In this document: positions 1 through 7,683 of the stretch, piece by piece
How positions within the stretch are numbered: the first letter of the stretch is position 1
Layout: each line of letters starts with the position of its first letter
NCBI GenBank assembly: GCA_910585895.1
Contig: CAJUHY010000030.1
Coordinates: 1 to 32,698 of the forward strand
DNA: 32,698 nucleotides
From: an uncultured Lachnospiraceae bacterium
GTDB taxonomy: Bacteria; Bacillota; Clostridia; Lachnospirales; Lachnospiraceae
Direction: 5' to 3'
Position numbers and translations under genes: made by a program
Notes under the pieces: generated by a model
Told to the model about the DNA's origin: nothing
Seen by the model: only the letters and a program-made list of their open reading frames with translations
Database searches by the model: none

Positions 1-139
1 CCGCATATGCGGAGTACAGGAATACACCTGCCAATACCAGATAAAGCCCCATCATCGAGAAGTTACCGGCTACACCGCATACAATGGCTGCAACCAGCCA
101 TATTAGGCCAATAATCCCACGAATATAAATATGACGCAT
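1..139 (-). CDS. Small membrane protein, N-terminal part (runs off the window)
   Basis: The minus strand reads from an ATG at 139 with no stop before the window edge, giving about 46 residues that begin MRHIYIRGIIGLIWLVAA. A strong GGAGG lies at 146-150, six bases before the ATG, which fixes the start. The visible part is two hydrophobic stretches (about residues 8-22 and 29-45) separated by a short Gly/Asn turn, so it is probably a two-helix or larger inner-membrane protein. No family is recognised and the C-terminus is outside the window. It lies just downstream of a decayed gene remnant in the same orientation. Confidence 0.6.
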   Translation of the reverse strand, partial: MRHIYIRGIIGLIWLVAAIVCGVAGNFSMMGLYLVLAGVFLYSAYA

Positions 140-246
140 TTTTTACCTCCTTCATCGTCTCTTTGTTTTCTCCATGTATCCTGAAGCTGTCTCCATACAT
201 ATGCTTCTTTCAGCAGACATTCTATGCATTCCTGTTTGCCTTCCAT
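103..246 (-). CDS. Doubtful short ORF overlapping the membrane protein start
   Basis: A 47-codon frame begins at ATG 246 (MEGKQECIECLLKEAYVW...) and ends at TAA 103-105, overlapping the membrane protein start by 37 bases. The same frame stays open upstream to about 350 without an ATG, reading a basic, Leu-rich stretch parallel to the DUF6033-like remnant. The peptide is hydrophilic and rich in Glu, Lys, Gln and Trp up to the overlap. I see no good ribosome binding site and recognise no family. It may be the tail of a frameshifted gene rather than a gene of its own. Confidence 0.2.
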   Translation of the reverse strand: MEGKQECIECLLKEAYVWRQLQDTWRKQRDDEGGKKCVIFIFVGLLA

Positions 247-259
247 ATAGCTTCTTCGG

Positions 260-409
260 TCATCTGGAAATTGTAACGCCAGTTTTTTCCTCAGCAGCTT
301 TCTCAGCTCCCTTTGCCTTTTCCGCCCTCTCGGCGGCTTATTTTTCCTTTACCCGCTCTGCGTAGTCGGTGCCGGAATAATCATAGTTTCCATGAATCTG
401 CATTGCCAT
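260..409 (-). pseudogene. DUF6033-like remnant with in-frame stop
   Basis: From ATG 409 the minus strand reads MAMQIHGNYDYSGTDYAERVKEK, then a TAA stop at 338-340, then continues in the same frame with an Ala/Glu/Lys-rich stretch (AAERAEKAKGAEKAAEEK) to a TGA at 260-262. The opening matches my recollection of the N-terminus of DUF6033-family proteins of Lachnospiraceae, which continue for well over 150 residues. Here the stop falls where a Gln codon (CAA to TAA) would give the usual Gln-Ala-Ala sequence, and the body of the protein is missing. AAGGAA lies upstream of the ATG at a workable distance. The family name is from memory and should be confirmed by a profile search. Confidence 0.5.
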
Positions 410-584
410 AAGCATGTTCCTTCTTCAAATTGATATTGTCAGGAAACTTCTTTGCAGCCGCTCCCCGCCGCAGACAGCTTTCTTTTTCTTTTTTCGGTTA
501 TAGAAGATAACATTTTAATCCATTTGCTGTGGGCTGCTTTCTGGATGCTGTAGAATGATTAGCAACACATGGAGGACAAACACA
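410..584. other. Intergenic stretch with no recognisable gene
   Basis: Between the DUF6033-like remnant and the IS30 fragment I find no reading frame with a start and ribosome binding site, no hairpin followed by a T-run and no RNA gene. It probably holds the former upstream region of the remnant and one junction of the transposase fragment. Confidence 0.5.
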
Positions 585-806
585 TTAGTCGATATCTGCC
601 TGTGTCAGCTCATCAAAACTCTTTCCTTTCGGCGCCACTCTCCAGATGAACTCATGCCCCACTTCTGTCTCCGCCTTCTGGTATGGCGCGCTGGGATTGC
701 AGTAATATATCCTTGTCCTCTGGAAGCCTTTCCCGTCAGGTCCGTTCTCGATACATTTCGGGTTGGAGAACTCACTCCCATTATCCGTAAGAATCACCGG
801 AAATCT
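585..806 (-). mobile_element. IS30-family transposase fragment
   Basis: The minus strand encodes about 73 residues of an integrase-core (DDE) transposase. The motif TDNGSEFSNP carries the second catalytic Asp, and NPSAPYQKAETEVGHEFIWR is typical of the IS30 catalytic core shortly before the final Glu. Intact IS30 transposases are roughly 320-350 residues. Here a TAA lies immediately upstream of the first conserved residues (807-809), and another stop (585-587) follows ADID, where the family normally continues into the C-terminal region. Both ends are therefore broken and no terminal inverted repeats were found. It is a dead relic, and the catalytic His/Glu region is incomplete. Confidence 0.8.
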
Positions 807-881
807 TTACCTCGAATGGTTTAATTATTTCCATGTTGTGAGGCGCATGGATATGACACCGGACTGGAATGGCAAAATTTT

Positions 882-2393
882 TTACACTTCTAATGCTTCT
901 TTATCACATCTGATCAAACCTTTACGGATGATAAATAAAAAATAATTCTCTTTCTCATCCATGCCAAATTCCCTGAGCAGTGTAAATTCCTTATGCAGGC
1001 GGAGCTGTTTCTTTATATAATTCTTCTCATTGCAATACACAATAATTATTCCCTGCTCCTCCAGCAATTGCCCGGCTCTGTCAAAAAACGCTGCATAAAG
1101 TTCATCCAATTCTGCCCGGCTCTTCTTTCCCCGCTCTGGCATGTCTGTTATAATCTCATCGAACAGATACTTATGTGTAAACTCAAAAAAGTCCCGGTTG
1201 ATATAGTAAACTTCCCTGCCGGCAAGCTCTGTGTTCTCCTTCGCTTTCGCAATCGCTTCCCCAAAAATGTCGATTCCGTACATCACCTTCGCTGGACACA
1301 CCTTGTCCCGCTCAATCAGCATGGTCCCCACACCGCAGAATGGGTCCAGAACCTGCGCCTGTTCCGCCATATAAGGTTTTGCCAGCCTGACTATCAAAGC
1401 CGCCTGCTCAGGCTTAATGGAGGCTGCCACCGCATGTTTACGGTAGGGAAAACGCTCCTCCCCAAACGTAAACAGTTTTACCAGCGGCAGGAACTCCCCA
1501 TCCCGGTTTTCCATCAGGCGGATTTCCAGTTCATAATCAGAAGCCGAATTCTTTAATCTCCCGCCAGTCTCCTGCTCAAGGGCAAAACTGCATTTCTTAA
1601 CGAATGCGCTGCGCTGGTCTAAAACTCTCGGGCTGTGCAGGCTCAGGCGGAAATAAAACGCATCCTCCGCCCCATGCGCTCTTTGCAGCATTTCCAGCAG
1701 GTCAGATTGCGCCAACGCCTTCGCCGCCTGCCGGGAATCAGAGGGAATTCTCTTTACATTCAAGGGAAACAGCAATTCCCGGTATGTGGGAATTCGCAAA
1801 ATAGATTTTAGACGGCTGGTATACACGCGCACCCCGCTTTTGAGAATCGTAACCTTCCCTTCTTTTATCTGCCCTGCCGTTATCTGTTGGTACTGTTTGC
1901 CGGTAGTGAGAATGACCTCCCAGACAGCATCATATCCTTGAAACCGATGCCTCCTGTGAACCATGCCCTTATCCACAAGTTTGCGCAAAGCCGACAGTTC
2001 CTCGCGGATATGCTTTTCTTCCTCCATGGCAGGACGGTACGCCTCAAGCTGTTTGAGGCGTTTTCTCAGCCCTCCCATACAGGCGGAACAGTCCAGTCCC
2101 TTAAGCGCCTTGAGATAATCGCTTTTTACAAATAACCGCTGCTCTTTTTCATATGCCTGATACAGCAGCGGCACATTCTCATCCTGCCCAAGCTTTCCCA
2201 AAACCAAAGCTGCATTTTTGCGCACTTTAGGGTCAGATTCTTCCAGCATTTTTGCGAGTAAGCTGTAATCTCCCTGAAGAATCTCAAGTAACTCCTGTTT
2301 TGAAGTTTCCTCTTTTAGTTCCTGTTTTAATTCAATCAGGGTTTTCCGCAAATCCTGCCCCATTTTCAGACGTTCGTACTGCTCTCTTATCAT
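882..2393 (-). CDS. HEAT-repeat / THUMP-like RNA methyltransferase family protein
   Basis: The 503-residue protein looks like a SAM-dependent RNA methyltransferase of the Trm11/Trm14/RlmL-like superfamily, probably cytoplasmic and acting on tRNA or rRNA. Residues about 30-120 are helical with a HEAT-like unit (DPKVRKNAALVLGKLG at 55-70). About 240-310 resembles a THUMP-type RNA-binding segment. RFPYRKHAVAASIKP (314-328) leads into motif I, DPFCGVGT (350-357), followed by GIDI at 373-376. Motif IV is TDMPE (417-421) in place of the usual (N/D)PP(Y/F), so activity or target may differ. The start at ATG 2393 is preferred over in-frame starts up to 2417 because GGGAG lies six bases ahead. It follows the lyase gene by 29 bases in the same direction. 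Fold assignment is firm, substrate unknown. Confidence 0.8.
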   Translation of the reverse strand: MIREQYERLKMGQDLRKTLIELKQELKEETSKQELLEILQGDYSLLAKMLEESDPKVRKNAALVLGKLGQDENVPLLYQAYEKEQRLFVKSDYLKALKGLDCSACMGGLRKRLKQLEAYRPAMEEEKHIREELSALRKLVDKGMVHRRHRFQGYDAVWEVILTTGKQYQQITAGQIKEGKVTILKSGVRVYTSRLKSILRIPTYRELLFPLNVKRIPSDSRQAAKALAQSDLLEMLQRAHGAEDAFYFRLSLHSPRVLDQRSAFVKKCSFALEQETGGRLKNSASDYELEIRLMENRDGEFLPLVKLFTFGEERFPYRKHAVAASIKPEQAALIVRLAKPYMAEQAQVLDPFCGVGTMLIERDKVCPAKVMYGIDIFGEAIAKAKENTELAGREVYYINRDFFEFTHKYLFDEIITDMPERGKKSRAELDELYAAFFDRAGQLLEEQGIIIVYCNEKNYIKKQLRLHKEFTLLREFGMDEKENYFLFIIRKGLIRCDKEALEV

Positions 2394-2422
2394 ATCTGCT
2401 CCCATCTTTTTCCACAAACAGC

Positions 2423-5035
2423 TTATTTTTTCACTTTCACAGAAAGCGGCTTAGAATACGTTCCGTACACCGGCTTTTTGCCGACTATTTTGTACGGACG
2501 AACTTTAACATAGCGCTTTCCTTTTATCACGCCCGCTTTCACAACTTTACTGCCCGCTGCCGCTTTGCTGATTTTTGCTGCCTTCTTATATCCTTTTGAC
2601 TTACTCTTTGAAGTATAAACCACGTATCCCGAAGCGCCCTTTACCTTCTTCCAGGAAACTTTTACTTTCCCTTCCTTCAGGGCTTTTACAGTCACTTTCG
2701 GTCTTGCAAGCACTGTTATCTTTGCATATTTTTTGCTCAGCGCACTGTCGGTTACTTTGCCATTTCCCTTTGCTGCTATTTTATAATAATAAGTCTTTCC
2801 TGCCTTGACGCTCTTGTCTGTATAAGATGTTATCTTCGTTGAGCCAACTTTTTGATAACCGGAAGTTTCCTTTGCAGAACGGTAAATGTCGTACTCCTGC
2901 GCACCGCTGACTTTGGCAAACGTCACCTTGGCATGGCAAGCCGTTGCCAGCTGCGACACGCCCACTTTAGCAGTTTCCGGTAATTGGCTGGATGGTTCTT
3001 CTGGTTTACCGGTATTCCCTGTATTACCAGAATTCCCTGAATCTCCTGGTTTCTCGGTATTCCCTGGTCCCTGAGAATCTCCTGGTTTGCCAGGCTCTTT
3101 CGGCTTCACTGCCTCCACCTGCGGCTGCTTGGGCAAATCATATCCGGTTCCCAGGAAGAAACTCGTATGGGCCGGCTGGTTGTAACCTACATTCTGGGTA
3201 GCAATCTGTACACGGTACTGCGTATCATGCATCAAGGTAGCAATCCGGTACTCCGTGGGAAAATCTGTGTGGTACAGACGCAGGAAATTGCCGTCCTGTG
3301 TCGGCCAGATGACCTCCTCCCGCCAGTCCCCCAACAAATCCGCTGCCAGCGAGCTGTTCCCCTTCGTGCCATTGATGTATGCAACATCACGTGCTGTAAA
3401 TACACGTCCCTTGCCGTAACCGTCAATCATGGTCCGTTCCATGACCTCCTGCTCCAAATCTCCGTCCCAATAAATGGTAAAATTCTGCATCCATTTGGTA
3501 ATGGAACTCCAGGTGCCAATTGCTTCTCCCTTGCTGTTCCACAAATCATCCCCCAGAGAGGCTGAAAATTCTGCACCCGGATTCTCCGCGCTGAAATTTC
3601 CGGCAATCGCGCGCCCGGTATCGCTGTCCGCCGTATAGCGGAAAATAATCTCCCCATTCGATGCCTTGCGCAGCGCAGCGCCGTAGGGCTCATGTTCAAA
3701 ACAGCTGAATATCTCAAGCCCCGGGCTCTCCGGGTCAAAATCACTGACATGGATGGCGTCGCCATGACCCAATTCATTGGAATAAATACCGCTTCCGTCA
3801 TGGTCTATCGTGCAGGCGCCAAAAACAATCTCATCAAATCCATCTTCATCCACGTCCGCCACTGCCAGATTATGATTACCCTGCCCTGCAAATTTCTCAT
3901 TTCCCTCCTCTGCCGTATCAAAGAACCATCGTTTCTGGAACTTTTTGTTGACAATATCATAAGCCGTCATACCGAAGTTCACGTAATATCCACGGCTCAC
4001 GAGTACACTGGGCGTCTTGCCATTTAAGTAAGCCACCGCTGCCAGGTAACGCTCGCTGCGATTGCCAAAATCATCCCCCCAGTACTCTTTATTGAGAACG
4101 CCCGGCGTGCCATGAATGCCGCGCCCCGGCTCATACTCAATCGTGTCTAACGATTTCCCGGTCTGTCCGTCAAATAAGGTCAGGTACTCCGGTCCCTCTA
4201 AAATGACTCCAGCCGAGCTGCGCCAGTCTTTTTTTGCCTGTCCGATAACATTTCCTTTGCCATCTGTCGTTCCATCCGCCGTCTTGCAGACCAGCTCCGC
4301 ATAGCCGTCCCCATCAAAATCATACACTAGAAACGGCGTATAATGCGCACCTGCGCGGATATTGACGCCCAAATCAATGCGCCACAGCTTCGTGCCGTTC
4401 AGCTTATAGGCATCGAGATACACATTTCCGCGGTAGCCGTCCGCCATGTTATCGCCCGAGTTGGAGGGCATCCATTTGAGGATAATCTCGTACTCGCCGT
4501 CTCCGTCCAAATCCCCGCAAGCCGCATCGTTGGGAGAATAATCGTACTCCTTGCCATCCGGCGTCACCCCCGGAGCCGGCTTGTCCAGAGGGATATCCAG
4601 ATAATTGTTTTCCCATACCGATATGGGCTTGCTCTGCTCTGCCTCCACACCGCCTTGCAACGTATGCAACACATAACTTGCCTGTTCGGTACCGGAAGCA
4701 TCCAGGTAATTCGTGCTTGCCGTAATCGGGGCTGTCGTGATTTTTTGTCCATCCCTGTACAGTTCAAACGAGGTATCCGCACCGTCCGTGCCTAAAAATC
4801 TCCAGGACAGGTACACACCGTCCCCGGTCTTAAATGCTACGATACCCCTGTCTAAAGCTTCCACCTGCCTCTTGCCTTCCTGGGCATACGCTGTCTGCAG
4901 TCCCTGCATCGGCAGAATATTTACTGCTGTAACTGCTGCGCATAAGATACCTGTCACAATACGTCGGCCAAAATACCGACCTGTCTGTTTCCATTTCCCA
5001 GGCAATGCCCCTGCCCTGTTTTCTCTTTTCTTCAT
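2423..5035 (-). CDS. Secreted rhamnogalacturonan lyase, PL11 family, with tandem Fn3 domains
   Basis: The 870-residue extracellular enzyme is predicted to cleave the rhamnogalacturonan I backbone of pectin by beta-elimination. Basic residues and a hydrophobic segment ending near TAYAQ (about residue 50) form a signal peptide. A beta-sandwich domain follows, then the PL11 beta-propeller (about 145-640), which repeats calcium-binding-like Asp-rich turns such as DLDGDGEYE, DFDGDGYAE and DVDEDGFDE and contains the characteristic CKTADGTTDGKG. A Pro/Gly/Glu/Lys linker (about 645-690) joins two C-terminal Fn3-like modules rich in Lys. Start 5035 (ATG) is chosen because GGAAGG is too close to the alternative GTG at 5047. 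Related to B. subtilis YesW/YesX. No sugar transporter or other pectin gene lies beside it. The same Fn3 style occurs in the hydrolase at 21611-23530. Confidence 0.9.
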   Translation of the reverse strand: MKKRENRAGALPGKWKQTGRYFGRRIVTGILCAAVTAVNILPMQGLQTAYAQEGKRQVEALDRGIVAFKTGDGVYLSWRFLGTDGADTSFELYRDGQKITTAPITASTNYLDASGTEQASYVLHTLQGGVEAEQSKPISVWENNYLDIPLDKPAPGVTPDGKEYDYSPNDAACGDLDGDGEYEIILKWMPSNSGDNMADGYRGNVYLDAYKLNGTKLWRIDLGVNIRAGAHYTPFLVYDFDGDGYAELVCKTADGTTDGKGNVIGQAKKDWRSSAGVILEGPEYLTLFDGQTGKSLDTIEYEPGRGIHGTPGVLNKEYWGDDFGNRSERYLAAVAYLNGKTPSVLVSRGYYVNFGMTAYDIVNKKFQKRWFFDTAEEGNEKFAGQGNHNLAVADVDEDGFDEIVFGACTIDHDGSGIYSNELGHGDAIHVSDFDPESPGLEIFSCFEHEPYGAALRKASNGEIIFRYTADSDTGRAIAGNFSAENPGAEFSASLGDDLWNSKGEAIGTWSSITKWMQNFTIYWDGDLEQEVMERTMIDGYGKGRVFTARDVAYINGTKGNSSLAADLLGDWREEVIWPTQDGNFLRLYHTDFPTEYRIATLMHDTQYRVQIATQNVGYNQPAHTSFFLGTGYDLPKQPQVEAVKPKEPGKPGDSQGPGNTEKPGDSGNSGNTGNTGKPEEPSSQLPETAKVGVSQLATACHAKVTFAKVSGAQEYDIYRSAKETSGYQKVGSTKITSYTDKSVKAGKTYYYKIAAKGNGKVTDSALSKKYAKITVLARPKVTVKALKEGKVKVSWKKVKGASGYVVYTSKSKSKGYKKAAKISKAAAGSKVVKAGVIKGKRYVKVRPYKIVGKKPVYGTYSKPLSVKVKK

Positions 5036-5070
5036 ACTGAATCGCACCCTTCCAAAAATATATTTCTTCC

Positions 5071-5076
5071 ATTATA
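5071..5076 (-). promoter_or_regulatory. Probable -10 element of the lyase gene
   Basis: The minus strand reads TATAAT here, about 35 bases before the lyase start. The -35 position is poor (GTAGAA or TAGAAT, depending on spacing), so activation or a weak promoter is likely. Confidence 0.45.
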
Positions 5077-5129
5077 AACCAAAAACGATTTTTATTCTAC
5101 ATTCTTTTGATAAGAAGTTCATCTAATAC

Positions 5130-5158
5130 TTGACTTTAATATGCTAACTTGCTAGTAT
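5130..5158 (+). promoter_or_regulatory. Sigma-A promoter of the amino acid ABC operon
   Basis: TTGACT (5130-5135) and TAGTAT (5153-5158) are separated by exactly 17 bases, 84 bases ahead of the binding-protein start. The long leader shows no obvious riboswitch or T-box structure. Confidence 0.7.
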
Positions 5159-5241
5159 ATTGGCGTAGCTTTAATTTAAGGACAAAGCAAAATATCCTTG
5201 CTTTTCCTAAATATTATCAATGAAAGGGAGATTTATCCATT

Positions 5242-6045
5242 ATGAAAAAGATACTTGTACTTATGTTAACCTTAATTATGGCATTATCGCTGACTGCTTG
5301 CGGCAAATCAGATGAGGGCGCATCCACTGGCGCCAAGGACAGCGACCTTGCCTATGTGAAAGACAAAGGCTCCTTAGTTATCGGCATCACTGATTTTGAG
5401 CCGATGGATTATAAAGATGACAGCGGCGAGTGGATTGGATTTGACGCAGACATGGCAAAAGCATTTGCCGAAAGCCTTGGCGTAACTGCAGAGTTCGTAG
5501 AAATTGACTGGGATAATAAGATTATGGAATTAGACGGCAAGACCATCGACTGTGTATGGAACGGAATGACGCTCACCGATGAGGTGACAAGCTCCATGGA
5601 ATGTTCCAAGGCATATTGCAACAATGCACAGATTGTCATCGTGCCCAAAGATAAAGCCGACCAGTACCAGGATACTGACAGCCTGTCTGACCTGACGTTC
5701 GCCGTAGAAGCGGGAAGCGCCGGGGAGGAGCAGGTATCCGCGCTAGACTTGAATTACACTGCTGTAAAAGCACAGGCAGACGCCCTGATGGAAGTCGCAG
5801 CCGGAACCTCTGACGCTGCCGTTATTGATTCCCTGATGGCAGCTGCCATGGTCGGGGAAGGTACCAGCTATGCCGACCTCACCTACACTGTTGGATTGAA
5901 CAGCGAAGAATACGGCGTTGGCTTCCGTAAAGGTTCTGACTTAGCCAGCGCACTCAATGATTTCTTCGCTTCCAGCTATAAGGACGGAAGCATGACGGAA
6001 TGCGCTGAAAAGTATGGCGTTCAGGCTGCCATTATCGAGCAGTAA
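5242..6045 (+). CDS. Amino acid ABC transporter substrate-binding lipoprotein (family 3)
   Basis: The 267-residue extracellular solute-binding protein captures a polar amino acid and delivers it to the permease encoded next. The N-terminus is a lipoprotein signal with lipobox LTAC, giving lipid attachment at Cys20. The mature part has the family 3 (SBP_bac_3) pattern: a repeated aliphatic strand (LVIGITDFEPMDY), GFDADMAKAFAESLG, and the DCVWNGMTLTDE segment that normally contributes ligand contacts. AAAGGGAG lies 11 bases ahead of the ATG. First gene of a three-gene operon with its own promoter. The amino acid cannot be read from the sequence; family members bind Cys/cystine, Gln, Arg or His. 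Confidence 0.95.
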   Translation: MKKILVLMLTLIMALSLTACGKSDEGASTGAKDSDLAYVKDKGSLVIGITDFEPMDYKDDSGEWIGFDADMAKAFAESLGVTAEFVEIDWDNKIMELDGKTIDCVWNGMTLTDEVTSSMECSKAYCNNAQIVIVPKDKADQYQDTDSLSDLTFAVEAGSAGEEQVSALDLNYTAVKAQADALMEVAAGTSDAAVIDSLMAAAMVGEGTSYADLTYTVGLNSEEYGVGFRKGSDLASALNDFFASSYKDGSMTECAEKYGVQAAIIEQ

Positions 6046-6062
6046 AGAAGGCAGGAACACTT

Positions 6063-6749
6063 ATGGAACAGATTCTTGAACAACTTCCAATCGTCCTCAA
6101 AGCCTTGAACATTGGCTTTCTGCAGACGTTAAAACTTTTCTTTGTCACACTTATCGGTGCTTTTCCGCTGGGACTGATTATTGCTTTTGGCTCCATGTCC
6201 CGCTTTAAGCCGCTGAGTTACTTTACGAAATTCATTGTCTGGATTGTCAGGGGAACCCCCCTGATGATTCAGCTTTTGATTATTTATTATTTTCCAGGCC
6301 TGGTATTACATAACCCCATCTGGGGCGGCGGCGAGACCGGACGTTTCTTTGCCGCTTCTGTCTCTTTCATCTTAAATTACGCCTGCTACTTCTCAGAAAT
6401 TTACCGCGGCGGCATACAGGGCGTACCCATAGGGCAGGAGGAAGCCGGGCTGGTGCTGGGCATGACAAAAGGGCAGATTTTCCTGCGCATCACGCTGCTG
6501 CAGATGATTAAACGGATTGTCCCACCCATGTCCAACGAAATTATCACGCTTGTGAAAGACACCTCCCTCGCGCGTATCATTGCCCTGCAGGAAATCATCT
6601 GGGCAGGACAGGCGTTCATGAAAGGCTCCCAGGGCATATCCGGCGCCATTTGGCCGATGTTTTTCACGGCTGTTTATTACCTGTTCTGGAATGGCATTCT
6701 GACAGTCCTCCTTGGGCGATTAGAAAAGAAACTGGATTATTTTAAGTAG
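6063..6749 (+). CDS. Amino acid ABC transporter permease (HisM/GlnP type)
   Basis: The 228-residue membrane protein forms, as a homodimer or with itself as both halves, the channel of a polar amino acid importer. The N-terminal hydrophobic segment begins near LNIGFLQTLKLFF. VRGTPLMIQLLIIYYF (about 59-74) is the family signature, and EEAGLVLGMTKGQIFLRITL (about 125-144) is the cytoplasmic EAA loop that docks on the ATPase. About five transmembrane helices are expected. It begins 17 bases after the binding-protein stop with a short AGGA Shine-Dalgarno and is followed 15 bases later by the ATPase gene. Only one permease gene is present, so a homodimer is the natural reading. Confidence 0.95.
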   Translation: MEQILEQLPIVLKALNIGFLQTLKLFFVTLIGAFPLGLIIAFGSMSRFKPLSYFTKFIVWIVRGTPLMIQLLIIYYFPGLVLHNPIWGGGETGRFFAASVSFILNYACYFSEIYRGGIQGVPIGQEEAGLVLGMTKGQIFLRITLLQMIKRIVPPMSNEIITLVKDTSLARIIALQEIIWAGQAFMKGSQGISGAIWPMFFTAVYYLFWNGILTVLLGRLEKKLDYFK

Positions 6750-6764
6750 AGGAGGAAAACTGGC

Positions 6765-7550
6765 ATGCCTATATTAGAAGTAGAACATATCCGCAAATAT
6801 TTTGACCGCACAGAGGTATTGAAGGACATTAGCTTTTCCCTGGAAAAGGGACAGGTCGTCTCCATCATCGGTTCTTCCGGCAGCGGCAAGACCACCCTGT
6901 TGCGGTGTTTAAATTTCCTGGAACGTCCCGACAAAGGCAAAATCCGCGTCAACGGCGAGACCTTATTCGATGCTGATGACCCCAAGACACAGCAGGAATC
7001 GGAAATCCGCAAAAAACGGCTGCATTTTGGCCTGGTCTTCCAGTCCTTCAATCTCTTTCCCCAGTATACTGCGCTGCAGAATGTGATGCTGGCAAAAGAA
7101 TTGCTGGCGAAAGAGCAGCCCAATTACAAAACAGACCGTCGAAAAATCCACGAAGAAATCGAGCAGCAGGCAAAAACATTATTGGAACAGATGGGCTTGA
7201 GCGACCGTATGGTAAATTATCCGCACCAGTTATCTGGCGGGCAATGCCAGCGTGTGGCAATTGCGCGGGCTCTGGCGCTGCAGCCGGACATTCTCTGTTT
7301 CGATGAGCCGACTTCCGCCCTTGACCCGGAACTGACCGGCGAAGTACTCAAGGTTATGAAAGAACTTGCCGAGCAGAACACCACCATGGTCATCGTCACC
7401 CACGAGATGGCGTTTGCCCGCGATGTGGCAAACCATGTAATCTTCATGGATGACGGACATATCCTCGAACAGGGAGACCCCATCGAGGTATTTGAGCATC
7501 CCCGGGAAGAACGTACCAGACAGTTTCTGGCGAGGTTTACACAGGGATAA
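6765..7550 (+). CDS. Amino acid ABC transporter ATP-binding protein (GlnQ/HisP type)
   Basis: The 261-residue cytoplasmic ATPase energises the importer. Walker A is GSSGSGKTT (36-44), the Q-loop is in FQSFNLFP (92-99), the ABC signature is LSGGQ (156-160), Walker B is ILCFDE (176-181) and the switch His is His213. It is about 20 residues longer than typical GlnQ. The extra length is a charged helical insert near 65-86 and 111-137, before the signature, which I recall as common in Clostridia. GGAGG lies 11 bases before the ATG. Last gene of the operon, followed within 30 bases by a strong terminator. Confidence 0.95.
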   Translation: MPILEVEHIRKYFDRTEVLKDISFSLEKGQVVSIIGSSGSGKTTLLRCLNFLERPDKGKIRVNGETLFDADDPKTQQESEIRKKRLHFGLVFQSFNLFPQYTALQNVMLAKELLAKEQPNYKTDRRKIHEEIEQQAKTLLEQMGLSDRMVNYPHQLSGGQCQRVAIARALALQPDILCFDEPTSALDPELTGEVLKVMKELAEQNTTMVIVTHEMAFARDVANHVIFMDDGHILEQGDPIEVFEHPREERTRQFLARFTQG

Positions 7551-7576
7551 GAACTGTACAACGAATATAAAATACA

Positions 7577-7620
7577 AGGAGGTCCGTTTGCCATCTGTTG
7601 GCAAGCCGACCTCCTAGTTT
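7577..7620 (+). terminator. Rho-independent terminator of the ABC operon
   Basis: AGGAGGTC (7577-7584) pairs with GACCTCCT (7608-7615), with an inner stem TTGCCA/TGGCAA, and is followed by a short T-run. It lies between convergent genes. Confidence 0.85.
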
Positions 7621-7683
7621 TATCTTCATTCTATTTCTTTTATCTCCTCTTTTACCTTCTTACCTGATATTCACAGCTGCCGC

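Noticed and set aside
5140..5160. CTAACTTGCTAG near the amino acid ABC promoter looked like an iron box
   Set aside because: It lacks the TTAG-N6-CTAA spacing and overlaps an ordinary promoter, so it is probably chance.
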